In this document: positions 17,874-26,644 of the stretch, in pieces
How the letters are laid out: each line of letters begins with the position of its first letter
How positions within the stretch are numbered: the first letter of the stretch is position 1
Assembly: GCA_965224285.1 (NCBI GenBank)
Contig: OZ245043.1
Span: 2,976,001 to 3,040,000, forward strand
DNA length: 64,000 bases
DNA from: JAJCYK01 sp965224285
GTDB lineage: Bacteria; Bacteroidota; Bacteroidia; Cytophagales; Cyclobacteriaceae
Reading direction: 5' to 3'
Translations under genes and position numbers: made by a program
The notes under the pieces: generated by a model
The model's database searches: none
What the model was told of the DNA's origin: nothing
Seen by the model: only the letters and a program-made list of their open reading frames with translations

Positions 17874-18784
17874 CTTGTAGCCCGTTGTTTGAAGATATTG
17901 CCCCAATTCCGGTACAGTTGATTAAAGAATTTCCCGGCAATCGAAAACTCTTTGTCCGACGTGACGACCTGATCCATCCTTTGGTAAACGGTAATAAATG
18001 GTGGAAATTAAAAGAAAACTTCAAAGCCGCCATAAAAAGAAAAGCCCCAGGCATACTCAGTTTTGGAGGAGCTTACAGCAATCATCTCTATGCGCTGGCT
18101 GCTGCGGGATACCTTTGCCAGATCCCAACCACTGGAATTATACGAGGAGAGCTAAATATCCCCCTTAACCCTACCCTTAATCAGGCAACGGCCTGGGGCA
18201 TGGAATTATTCCCTGTATCTCGCGGAGAATATCGCATTGTCAGCAAGGGTATCCTGCCCAATTCCCTGCCTAAAGGCTACCAGGATTACTTCATTATCCC
18301 GGAAGGGGGTACTAATAAGTTGGCGGTAAAGGGCTGTCAATCGATAGTCAAGGCGGGGGATATTGATTTTTGGTGCCTGAGTTGTGGCACAGGCGGTACC
18401 ATGGCTGGTGTCATCAGTGCATTGAGAGGAGCGGACCAGGTTATGGGGTTTGCCGCCTTAAAAGGAGCTGATTTTTTGAATCGGGAGGTCCAAAAACTTT
18501 TACCACAATCTGATCAGCAATGGAGCAACTGGGAGATCAATACAGATTACCACTTTGGGGGCTATGCCCGGTATACTCCCACTCTGATCAAATTTATGAA
18601 TGATTTTCGGCAAAAATATACTATTCCCCTGGATCCTATATATACTGGTAAGTTACTGTTTGGGGTTATGGATCTGCTGGAAAAAGGGTATTTTCCTGAG
18701 AATGTGAAGGTCTGTGCTATTCACAGCGGGGGACTGCAAGGGGTCGAAGGTTTCCTAAAAAATTATGGCAATCCACCAATTTAA
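17870..18784 (+). CDS. PLP-dependent ACC deaminase / D-cysteine desulfhydrase-like enzyme
   Basis: This fold-type II PLP enzyme resembles 1-aminocyclopropane-1-carboxylate deaminase and D-cysteine desulfhydrase. It has the family N-terminus RRDDLIHPLVNGNKWWKLKEN, in which a Lys of the NGNKWWKLK block forms the Schiff base. The FGGAYSNHLYALAAAG block and the glycine-rich phosphate-binding loop SCGTGGTMAG follow. The length of 304 is slightly short for the family (about 325-340). True ACC deaminases and D-cysteine desulfhydrases cannot be separated by eye. It overlaps the EamA gene by four bases, which suggests the transporter moves a related amino acid; that is an inference. Confidence 0.88.
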   Translation: MTCSPLFEDIAPIPVQLIKEFPGNRKLFVRRDDLIHPLVNGNKWWKLKENFKAAIKRKAPGILSFGGAYSNHLYALAAAGYLCQIPTTGIIRGELNIPLNPTLNQATAWGMELFPVSRGEYRIVSKGILPNSLPKGYQDYFIIPEGGTNKLAVKGCQSIVKAGDIDFWCLSCGTGGTMAGVISALRGADQVMGFAALKGADFLNREVQKLLPQSDQQWSNWEINTDYHFGGYARYTPTLIKFMNDFRQKYTIPLDPIYTGKLLFGVMDLLEKGYFPENVKVCAIHSGGLQGVEGFLKNYGNPPI

Positions 18785-18799
18785 CCTTATATTGGGGGC

Positions 18800-19339
18800 A
18801 TGCAATCGGTAATTGAAGGGGAAAAGCTTCATTTCAAAGTGGGCTGCTCCAAAGATACGGTGTTATTATCGAAGCTGGGTAAAACGACCTTCATAGAGAC
18901 CTATGGCGAGGCAAATACTCAGGCCAACATCGATAAATACCTCAAGGAAGCATTTTCACGGAAGTCGATTGAGGAACAACTAGAAGACCCCTCCAACTTT
19001 TTTCTCATTGTCAGCACCGACAATGAAAGACCGGTTGGATACGCTAAGCTCAGAGAAAATAATCAACCCTTTCATGATAAATCCATCAACGCAGTGGAAT
19101 TGGAGAGGATTTATGTTAAGCAAGAATTTCAAGGAAACGGGATAGGTACTGCGCTGGTTGACAAGTGCCTGGCATTTGCTCAATTAAGGGAGTACCCGGT
19201 TATGTGGCTGGGGGTTTGGGAGCAGAACCATTCGGCCATGAAGTTTTACCAAAAGATGGGTTTCGAAATATTTGGCTCTCATGGATTTCAGCTAGGTGAT
19301 GATCTGCAAAATGACTACTTGCTTAAAAAAGATCTATAG
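18800..19339 (+). CDS. GNAT-family N-acetyltransferase
   Basis: The 179-residue protein is a single GNAT domain. The acetyl-CoA pyrophosphate-binding motif is in VKQEFQGNGIGTALVDKCL, and the C-terminal NHSAMKFYQKMGFEIFGSH block is typical. The acceptor is unknown. It is the third gene of a plus-strand run with the EamA transporter and PLP enzyme, 15 bases downstream. Its TAG stop abuts the radA stop with no gap. Confidence 0.9.
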   Translation: MQSVIEGEKLHFKVGCSKDTVLLSKLGKTTFIETYGEANTQANIDKYLKEAFSRKSIEEQLEDPSNFFLIVSTDNERPVGYAKLRENNQPFHDKSINAVELERIYVKQEFQGNGIGTALVDKCLAFAQLREYPVMWLGVWEQNHSAMKFYQKMGFEIFGSHGFQLGDDLQNDYLLKKDL

Positions 19340-20704
19340 TTATTTCCATAAATTGGTCCATAAATCGTCCAACCTTCCATAACCTACAATATTAAGCTTT
19401 ACCTTAGGGTTCACCTCGGCAAATTTTGATATATAGATTCGTTTAAATCCCAACTTATCTGCTTCAGTTACCCTTTGACCGATCCGATTTACTGCTCTTA
19501 TTTCACCCCCCAGGCCAATTTCACCGGCAAAACATACCTGTTCGGGTACTGGCACTTCATTCAAAGAAGAAACTATGGCTACCGCTACGGCCAGATCGAT
19601 GGCCGGATCTTCCACCCTTAAGCCACCGGCTATATTTAAAAAGACATCCTGTGCCGACAATTTAAATCCCCCTCGTTTTTCCAGAACAGCTAACAACATA
19701 TTTAATCTACGGGTATCAAATCCAGTAGCTGAGCGTTGTGGGGTTCCATAAGCCGCCGGACTTACCAATGCCTGGATCTCTATCAACAATGGCCGATTAC
19801 CCTCCAGGCTGGAAGCGATGGCCACTCCACTTAAGGGTTCATCCCGTTGTGAAATCAGAATCTCCGAGGGATTAGTAATTTCCCGAAGGCCATTGGCCTG
19901 CATCTCATATATTCCCAATTCAGAAGTAGGTCCAAACCGGTTTTTTGAAGTGCGCAAGATTCGATAGCTCAGATGGCGATCTCCTTCAAACTGCAGTACC
20001 GTGTCAACCATATGTTCCAGTACTTTAGGCCCGGCTAAAGAGCCTTCCTTGTTGATATGCCCGATCAAAAACACCGGGGTGCTGGTCTCTTTGGCATATC
20101 GTATTAACTGGGTAGAGCAGTCCCTGATCTGGGAAATACTTCCGGCTATAGAATCGGATTGGGAAGTATGAAGGGTTTGGATGCTGTCTATTATTATCAA
20201 TTCCGGTTTTAGCTTGGATATATGCTGGAAGATCGATTCAATTGAGGTCTCCGTTAACAAATAGCAATTTTCCGAATTCAAACCCATCCGACCCGCCCGC
20301 AACTTTATCTGTTGCGGACTTTCCTCGCCCGATACATATAAAACTGTAAGTGAAGGCACTGTTAATGCTAATTGCAGCATTAAAGTACTTTTACCGATCC
20401 CTGGTTCTCCCCCGATCAGCACCATGGCCCCTCTGACTATGCCACCGCCCAATACCCGATTAAACTCCCCATCCGGCACTACTACTCGTGCTTCCTGTTT
20501 CAAATCCACCTGACCTAAGGTAAGTGGCCGGCTTATAGCAGTTTGGGCTGGTCTTTCCCAGGAAACTACCTGGCTATCTTTGGATATTACCTCCTCAATA
20601 AGGGTATTCCAGGAACCGCAACTATGGCACTGGCCCTGCCATTTGGGGGTATTGGCGCCACATTCAGAACAAACAAACAGGGTCTTAATTTTAGCCTTGG
20701 CCAT
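19340..20704 (-). CDS. radA: DNA repair protein RadA
   Basis: RadA (Sms) is a RecA-like ATPase and branch-migration helicase acting in homologous recombination. The order of domains is complete: a four-Cys zinc finger (CSECGANTPKW...CHSCGSW), Walker A GGEPGIGKST, Walker B LIIIDSIQTL, the RadA-specific KNRFGPTSELG motif, and a C-terminal Lon-protease-like domain. The length of 454 is normal. It lies 34 bases downstream of a DUF3857 gene on the same strand. The gene is convergent with the GNAT gene, the two stops being directly adjacent. Confidence 0.97.
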   Translation of the reverse strand: MAKAKIKTLFVCSECGANTPKWQGQCHSCGSWNTLIEEVISKDSQVVSWERPAQTAISRPLTLGQVDLKQEARVVVPDGEFNRVLGGGIVRGAMVLIGGEPGIGKSTLMLQLALTVPSLTVLYVSGEESPQQIKLRAGRMGLNSENCYLLTETSIESIFQHISKLKPELIIIDSIQTLHTSQSDSIAGSISQIRDCSTQLIRYAKETSTPVFLIGHINKEGSLAGPKVLEHMVDTVLQFEGDRHLSYRILRTSKNRFGPTSELGIYEMQANGLREITNPSEILISQRDEPLSGVAIASSLEGNRPLLIEIQALVSPAAYGTPQRSATGFDTRRLNMLLAVLEKRGGFKLSAQDVFLNIAGGLRVEDPAIDLAVAVAIVSSLNEVPVPEQVCFAGEIGLGGEIRAVNRIGQRVTEADKLGFKRIYISKFAEVNPKVKLNIVGYGRLDDLWTNLWK

Positions 20705-20738
20705 AGGTGCTAGTTCAGTGAGTGAAAGTTAAATAATT

Positions 20739-22652
20739 TTAGTCTCTGCGCAAGACCACCTGACTATTCAGCTTGGAGACCAGAATATCATAGAATTGTC
20801 TTAATTGGTCATACATCCCATAACCTATTACTGGTCGGGATATATGCAGCAATATTGATAATCTCAATTGATCATCATGTGTTTCTGCCTGGTATTGAAA
20901 TTTACCATAGTCCCGGGGTAATTTTACGGCTATACTTTCAGGGATCTCTTCGAAACTGTATTCCTGGGGGATGTGAAGAATTATGGTAAAAGCCTCCTTA
21001 AAAGGGCTGCCAAAATCAATGGGATAGACCCGATTGGGGGTCTTGAAGGGGTTCTCACCGTAAAGGTCTAACAGTAAAGGTTTCATATAGAGAAGATCTC
21101 CCGCATGGCTTATTTCAAAATTTAGGGTATCGCTGGTGACGGTAAGAGGTTTTTCCGCCTGCTGCAAATCCTGGAAATGAAATTTAGGAAGTTCAGTAAT
21201 TTGCGGGTCAAGGTCCAACACCGGTTTCTCCTGCTGGATTTTGGCACGGGCCCTCACCCCATAATACCCATGAAATGAACCCTGAATAGTTGCCAGAACT
21301 TTTCCATGCGATCGTAGATCCAGCGCTATAAGGATACTACGAGTACTCAAGGGAGGTTTAATATCAACCCACTGGGGTTCTTCTTTTTCTATTAATAGCA
21401 GCCCATGGCCATTTAGATCAGCGTGAGCTACCAGGTTGTATGGTCGCAACGGATCAGTGGCATCTAAAAGCAGTGCCGGCTCTCCATTTTCCAGTTCAAC
21501 CGATGCGATCACCTGGTTGAATTGAGAAAGCAGGGGAATATTCTTGGAAATTTGACCATGGCTTCTGGTACTGAGCAATAAAGGGTGTACTTTAAAACCA
21601 GCTTGGGTTAATAGCATGATCAGCAGCAAATTAATTTCAGCCGAGGTACCTTTCCTGCTTTGGTATACCTCCTTCATGTCCCGATCTGCAATAAACTGAT
21701 GGTCATCGTTCCAATTAATATTTTGGGCTACCCATTGGTAAATGGTTTTTAGTTCCTCCAGATCTTTTTTGCCCGATACACGGAGTTTGTCCAAAATCTC
21801 TTTGGCCACTCCTCTTTTTTTTATCTGTGACCCGAAATAGGTATGAGCCCAAAGTTCTTCACTTAGGGATTTCCAGCTGGTAAGGATCGATTTATACTCC
21901 GGACCTGACACTGCAGGATTGTGAATATAATATCCCACCAGTTGAAACCTCAATCGTTCGTTGTAATCGTCTAGAGTGGTGATGTATGGCTCAGGCTTCA
22001 ATGAGGCTATGTTTTCCAATACCCAACGGCTACTGGGGCTGCCTCCATACTTGCTTATTAGACGGGAGCCTTGAAAAAATACTTTGTAATCCAAATATTC
22101 CGGAATTGCAGCTCTGAACTCACTGTGCAGGATGGGATAGTCATGCTGAAATTCCCATTCTCGGAGAAATACCACATTCTCAGAATTCAGGGTGTAGGAA
22201 TATTCAATAATGGACCCGGCAGATACTGCGGGGAAAGTAAACTTTACGGAGCTCCATTCCTCCGAGTGTTTTTGATCATAGAACTCATTTCCAGCAAGTG
22301 CGTGTTTTTGGATTTTACCTCCTTCCATGTTTAAGGTTTGGGCTTTTAGTGCGGATATACTTTGCACCCGATCCTTGGAATAGTAGTTCAAGCTGACATC
22401 GGCTAAGTCCAGCGCATCAGGTTTAAGTATTTTGATCCGTCGATGGTAGGTTATGCTTAGCCTGGTCCTTAGGAACCTGGCCACTCCGTAATCATATAAG
22501 ACCACCGCAGAGGCTTCCGGATCAAAGCTTACTTCTTGCAGTTGCCATTCCTCTTTATTCACCTTGCCCCATTTTAATGGCGGGGCTTGACCCAGCATTC
22601 CCAGTGAAAATAAATATGCCAGAGAAAAAATTGTCAGATAGCCGACTCTCAT
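20739..22652 (-). CDS. DUF3857 / transglutaminase-like secreted protein, degenerate active site
   Basis: The 637-residue protein has a signal peptide (about 1-21), an N-terminal DUF3857 beta domain (about 40-240) and a transglutaminase-like core (about 270-400). A C-terminal DUF2569/DUF3858-like beta region follows. In the transglutaminase core the place of the catalytic Cys reads GTSAEINLLL, and the His position reads FNQVIASVEL, so Cys and His both appear lost. It is divergent from its close paralog at 22771 and shares long stretches with it (DATDPLRPYN). The role is unknown; such proteins are common in Bacteroidota. With the cysteine absent, a binding or structural role is more likely than catalysis. 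Confidence 0.87.
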   Translation of the reverse strand: MRVGYLTIFSLAYLFSLGMLGQAPPLKWGKVNKEEWQLQEVSFDPEASAVVLYDYGVARFLRTRLSITYHRRIKILKPDALDLADVSLNYYSKDRVQSISALKAQTLNMEGGKIQKHALAGNEFYDQKHSEEWSSVKFTFPAVSAGSIIEYSYTLNSENVVFLREWEFQHDYPILHSEFRAAIPEYLDYKVFFQGSRLISKYGGSPSSRWVLENIASLKPEPYITTLDDYNERLRFQLVGYYIHNPAVSGPEYKSILTSWKSLSEELWAHTYFGSQIKKRGVAKEILDKLRVSGKKDLEELKTIYQWVAQNINWNDDHQFIADRDMKEVYQSRKGTSAEINLLLIMLLTQAGFKVHPLLLSTRSHGQISKNIPLLSQFNQVIASVELENGEPALLLDATDPLRPYNLVAHADLNGHGLLLIEKEEPQWVDIKPPLSTRSILIALDLRSHGKVLATIQGSFHGYYGVRARAKIQQEKPVLDLDPQITELPKFHFQDLQQAEKPLTVTSDTLNFEISHAGDLLYMKPLLLDLYGENPFKTPNRVYPIDFGSPFKEAFTIILHIPQEYSFEEIPESIAVKLPRDYGKFQYQAETHDDQLRLSILLHISRPVIGYGMYDQLRQFYDILVSKLNSQVVLRRD

Positions 22653-22770
22653 ATTGTTATAGGATTAAAAAATTATTCCAATGTAATATTTAATTATCGA
22701 ATGGCTTGAATTGAGTACTGCATTTAACCACATTTATGGGATAATCTATCTCTCAACCTAAATTGTCTTC

Positions 22771-24702
22771 ATGAGAATTCTATTCCTGATGGTATTGTGG
22801 CTAACCACATCAGCCATCTACAGTCAAAAGCCCCCTATTAAGTTTGGTGACATTGAAAAAGCAGACCTACAACTTGAATCATATCCCCAGGATCCATCAG
22901 CTGATGCTGTGATCCTTAATGATTTCGGGCATGCTTATTTTGATTACAACTCCAGTGGTGTTGACTTAAAATTCGTGCACCATGTAAGGGTGAAAATATT
23001 GAATGAAAACGGCTATAAATGGGCTGACGTTAACATACCCTATGCGCATAATGGGAGGGTTGAGGCTTTAAAAGCTGCTACCTATAATCTGGAAGGGGGT
23101 AAAGTTGTATCTCATAAATTGGAAAAGGATGGAATATTTGAAGAAAAAACTTCCAAATGGGTGCGCACTAAGAAATTTACCTTGCCGAATGTCAAGGAGG
23201 GATCCGTAATTGAATACAGTTATCGAATCAGCGCCGGGAATTGGTTATTCTTTAAATCCTGGGAATTCCAGCATGAAATTCCAATTCGTCATAGTGAGTA
23301 TTGGGCTGAAATTCCCGATTACTTCCAGTATAAAAATCTGATGCAGGGATATCTAACTGTAAGTGATTATAATGTGACCAGTCATAATACTCAGTTAGGC
23401 CCGGGAAAGCGGCATCGTTGGGTAATAGCGGACGTCCCGGCCCTGCGGAAAGAGCCATATATCAATTCAGTGAGAAACTATCAATCACGGATAGACTTTG
23501 AACTATCCACCCTTAATTTGCCCGGCGATTTCGTGAGGCCTGTCATGCCTAGTTATGCCAGCATTAATAAGGAATTACTGGAGGAGGAAGAATTTGGTAA
23601 GCGGCTGCATAACGGAAAATTTCTGGATGAAAAAGTCCAGCAGTTGCTGAACGGTGTTGAAGACCCTACTGAAAAAATCCGGATATTATATGATTATGTT
23701 AATCAGAACATCAGGTGGAATAACAAATATGGGATTTTTACCTCCAAAAATTTAAAGAAGGTATTCCAGGATAAAGAGGGAAATGCCGCAGATAACAACC
23801 TATTGTTAGTACTTATGCTGCGTCAGGCCGGCTTTGACGCCAATGGTGTGATCATAAGTACCCGTCAGAACGGAATTATCAATCCCATCTATCCCAATAT
23901 CCAGAAATTCAATTATACCCTGGCCCATGTCCAATTAGATGATAAATCAATGGTTATGGATGCTACAGATCCATTACGAGCTTATGACGTGTTACCTCCA
24001 CGTTCCATTAACGGAAGAGGCAGGCTGATCAGCGATACTAATCCCGACTGGGTGGATATCGAAAATGCAGAACGACAGGCAGTTTATACCAGGGGCGTGC
24101 TGCAACTTGATGAAGATGGGGTATTGGATGGCAGTATTAGTCAAAACTGCTCCAGTTTTGCTGCCTGGGAGCTACGAAAAGATATTGATTCATTAGGCAT
24201 GCAGGCATATCAATCGGACCTGAAATCCGAGCATGCTTCCTGGAAAATAAGTGGGCATCAGGTCGAACAACTGGAAAACATCAACGAAAGCCTGGTTGAA
24301 ACCTACCAGGTGAAAGTGGATGATATGGCACAGGTAGCTGGTTCTATGATGTATTTGAACTGCCTGTTGGGTAATGGATTAAAATCCAACCCGTTCAATA
24401 GTGAAGAGCGACTTTACCCCATTGATTATATATGCCCCATTGACGAATTTCATTCCTTTACCATCAAACTGCCGGAAGGGTATGTGGTAGAAGAATTACC
24501 GCAAAACGTTAAATTAGTACTACCTGATATGGCTGGTTCCTACACACTGGGATTTAGTCAAATGGACCATAGTATAAACATCAGCAGCCGGTTTAGTATC
24601 AAAAAACGACGCTTTTTTGTAGATGAATACCCGGTTTTGAGGGAGTTTTATACTCAGGTACTGTCCAAGCAAGCAGAGCAAATCGTGATCAAAAAACTGT
24701 AA
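22771..24702 (+). CDS. DUF3857 / transglutaminase-like secreted protein, degenerate active site
   Basis: The 643-residue protein has a signal peptide (about 1-18, ending IYSQ) and the same domain order as its neighbour at 20739. The two align throughout: KFGDIEKADLQLESYPQD against KWGKVNKEEWQLQEVSFD, and both contain DATDPLR. The Cys position of the transglutaminase-like core reads EGNAADNNLLL, with no cysteine. It starts a plus-strand pair with the third DUF3857 gene, four bases downstream. The divergent arrangement of near-identical genes suggests a local duplication with inversion. Confidence 0.88.
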   Translation: MRILFLMVLWLTTSAIYSQKPPIKFGDIEKADLQLESYPQDPSADAVILNDFGHAYFDYNSSGVDLKFVHHVRVKILNENGYKWADVNIPYAHNGRVEALKAATYNLEGGKVVSHKLEKDGIFEEKTSKWVRTKKFTLPNVKEGSVIEYSYRISAGNWLFFKSWEFQHEIPIRHSEYWAEIPDYFQYKNLMQGYLTVSDYNVTSHNTQLGPGKRHRWVIADVPALRKEPYINSVRNYQSRIDFELSTLNLPGDFVRPVMPSYASINKELLEEEEFGKRLHNGKFLDEKVQQLLNGVEDPTEKIRILYDYVNQNIRWNNKYGIFTSKNLKKVFQDKEGNAADNNLLLVLMLRQAGFDANGVIISTRQNGIINPIYPNIQKFNYTLAHVQLDDKSMVMDATDPLRAYDVLPPRSINGRGRLISDTNPDWVDIENAERQAVYTRGVLQLDEDGVLDGSISQNCSSFAAWELRKDIDSLGMQAYQSDLKSEHASWKISGHQVEQLENINESLVETYQVKVDDMAQVAGSMMYLNCLLGNGLKSNPFNSEERLYPIDYICPIDEFHSFTIKLPEGYVVEELPQNVKLVLPDMAGSYTLGFSQMDHSINISSRFSIKKRRFFVDEYPVLREFYTQVLSKQAEQIVIKKL

Positions 24703-24706
24703 ATGA

Positions 24707-26644
24707 ATGAGCAGGGTAATCTATTTATTCCTGGCTGTCTTAATACCCGCGTTACTATCAGCCAATGAAGGCTCTTATAACGTAAATCTCATTCCCAAAC
24801 ATCTGATGAGCAACGCCAACATGGTGATTCGTCATAGTGAAAAAACCTTCACTATTAGTTCTGCTGAGCATGCGGTTATGGAACACAAATACGCAATCAC
24901 TATTCTTAACGAAAAGGCCAATCCTTATGCGGTCTTTTACCGGCCATATTCCCGAGGCTTTAAAAAGATAAGCAATGTAAAAGGGGTACTTTACGATGCA
25001 GCCGGCAATGAGGTGAAAAAACTCAAGAAGTCAGATCTGCGGGATTATAGCGATTATGACGGGTTCTCCGTCTACTCCGATGCTCGGGTACTGGTGGCCA
25101 CAAGCCTGGGTTCGCATACTTATCCGTACACGGTGGAATATCAATATCGGGAAGAACTAACTGGGCTTTTGTCCTATCACCAATGGGTGCCATTGTATGC
25201 TCCTAATATGGCTGTTGAAAGCTCTGTATTTAGAGTGAGTATGCCCCAGGAAATGGAACTTCGATATAAGCAACTGAATCTGGAACAGGAAGTGAAGGTT
25301 GAACAAGTACCCTCTTCAAAAACCTACCAATGGAGCATTACCCATATGCCAGGGATTGAGCCTGACAACATTGGCCCCAATTGGAGTGACCTGGTGCCTA
25401 TGGTGTTTACTGGACCGGTAAATTTTGTTTACGGAGGATATGAGGGAGACATGGGCTCCTGGGAGAACTTCGGAAAGTGGATACACCGCCTGAATTCAGA
25501 CCTGGGACCTCTTCCGGAGGATGTTAGCCAACGAGTAAAACAATTGGTGGCAGATGCGGAGAGTAAGGAAGAGGCTACCCGTCGGGTTTATCAATATCTG
25601 CAAGAAACCACCCGTTATGTCAGTATACAGTTGGGCATCGGTGGATTACAGCCATTCGAGCCATCATTTGTAAATAAGAATGGCTACGGCGACTGCAAGG
25701 CCCTAACTTACTATACCAAATCCATGTTGGATGCCGCCGGTATCAAGTCTCACTATACCCTGGTAAATGCCGGCGCCAGGAGTAGAGAGCTCATAACGGA
25801 TTTCCCCAGCTCTCAATTCAATCACGTCATCCTTTGCGTGCCTCAGGAAACTGATTCCCTGTGGCTGGAATGTACCAGTCAAACCAATCCATTCGGATTT
25901 CTGGGGACCTTCACTGGCGATAGGAATGTCTTGTTGATAACCGAGGAGGGGGGCCAGATTGCCAGAACACCTCAGTATACAAAAAACGACAACCAGCAGA
26001 TCAGCGTATCTCACATATTCATCAATGAACTAGGAGATGCTCAATCTGAAGTTGAAACTGTTTCCAGTGGATTATTTTATGAACTGCCGGGTAAGCTAAG
26101 CACCATGAGATCGGATGATCAAAGGAAATGGTTATACAATAACCTGATCATACCCAGTTTTCAAATAGAAGATATCCAATACGAGTTGCATAAGGATGTG
26201 ATTCCCAGTGTAAAGCAAAGCATGCAATTGACACTGCGCAAAATGGCCTCAGTGAGTGGTAAAAGAATGTTTATCGATCCTGCCGCGAACCGGGCTTTAT
26301 GGCCTTCTTCCCTGTTGCGAAACTATTCTAAAGTACCTCCATCCCAGGAACAACGTCAGACTGTCATCAAGCAGAAATACGACCTGGTGACCATGGATAC
26401 TATTTATTATCATATTCCTGAGTTTCTACACCCTGAGCATTTACCTCCACCAGTAATACTTCAATCGGAATTCGGTAAGTACCAGATGCAAATAGAAGCC
26501 ACCCCTGAAGGTTTAATTTATACCCGGAAACTAGAAATTGATAAAGGAACATTTCCGGCGGAAACTTACCGGGACTACCGTAAATTTATTCAAGAAATTA
26601 TCAAAGCTGATAATTCCAAAATCGTGCTGAAAAACAGCACCTAG
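24707..26644 (+). CDS. DUF3857 / transglutaminase-like secreted protein with intact Cys and His
   Basis: The 645-residue protein has a signal peptide (about 1-19), a DUF3857 domain (about 40-240) and a transglutaminase core (about 265-400). Here the catalytic Cys is present in NGYGDCKALTYY, and a His follows at QFNHVILCV; the third position reads WLECTSQTNPFG. It is therefore the only member of the local trio likely to be a working thiol hydrolase or transglutaminase. ATG at 24707 is preferred to ATG 24703, which is in another frame. Its stop shares CTAG with the stop of the convergent SNF2 gene. Confidence 0.9.
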   Translation: MSRVIYLFLAVLIPALLSANEGSYNVNLIPKHLMSNANMVIRHSEKTFTISSAEHAVMEHKYAITILNEKANPYAVFYRPYSRGFKKISNVKGVLYDAAGNEVKKLKKSDLRDYSDYDGFSVYSDARVLVATSLGSHTYPYTVEYQYREELTGLLSYHQWVPLYAPNMAVESSVFRVSMPQEMELRYKQLNLEQEVKVEQVPSSKTYQWSITHMPGIEPDNIGPNWSDLVPMVFTGPVNFVYGGYEGDMGSWENFGKWIHRLNSDLGPLPEDVSQRVKQLVADAESKEEATRRVYQYLQETTRYVSIQLGIGGLQPFEPSFVNKNGYGDCKALTYYTKSMLDAAGIKSHYTLVNAGARSRELITDFPSSQFNHVILCVPQETDSLWLECTSQTNPFGFLGTFTGDRNVLLITEEGGQIARTPQYTKNDNQQISVSHIFINELGDAQSEVETVSSGLFYELPGKLSTMRSDDQRKWLYNNLIIPSFQIEDIQYELHKDVIPSVKQSMQLTLRKMASVSGKRMFIDPAANRALWPSSLLRNYSKVPPSQEQRQTVIKQKYDLVTMDTIYYHIPEFLHPEHLPPPVILQSEFGKYQMQIEATPEGLIYTRKLEIDKGTFPAETYRDYRKFIQEIIKADNSKIVLKNST

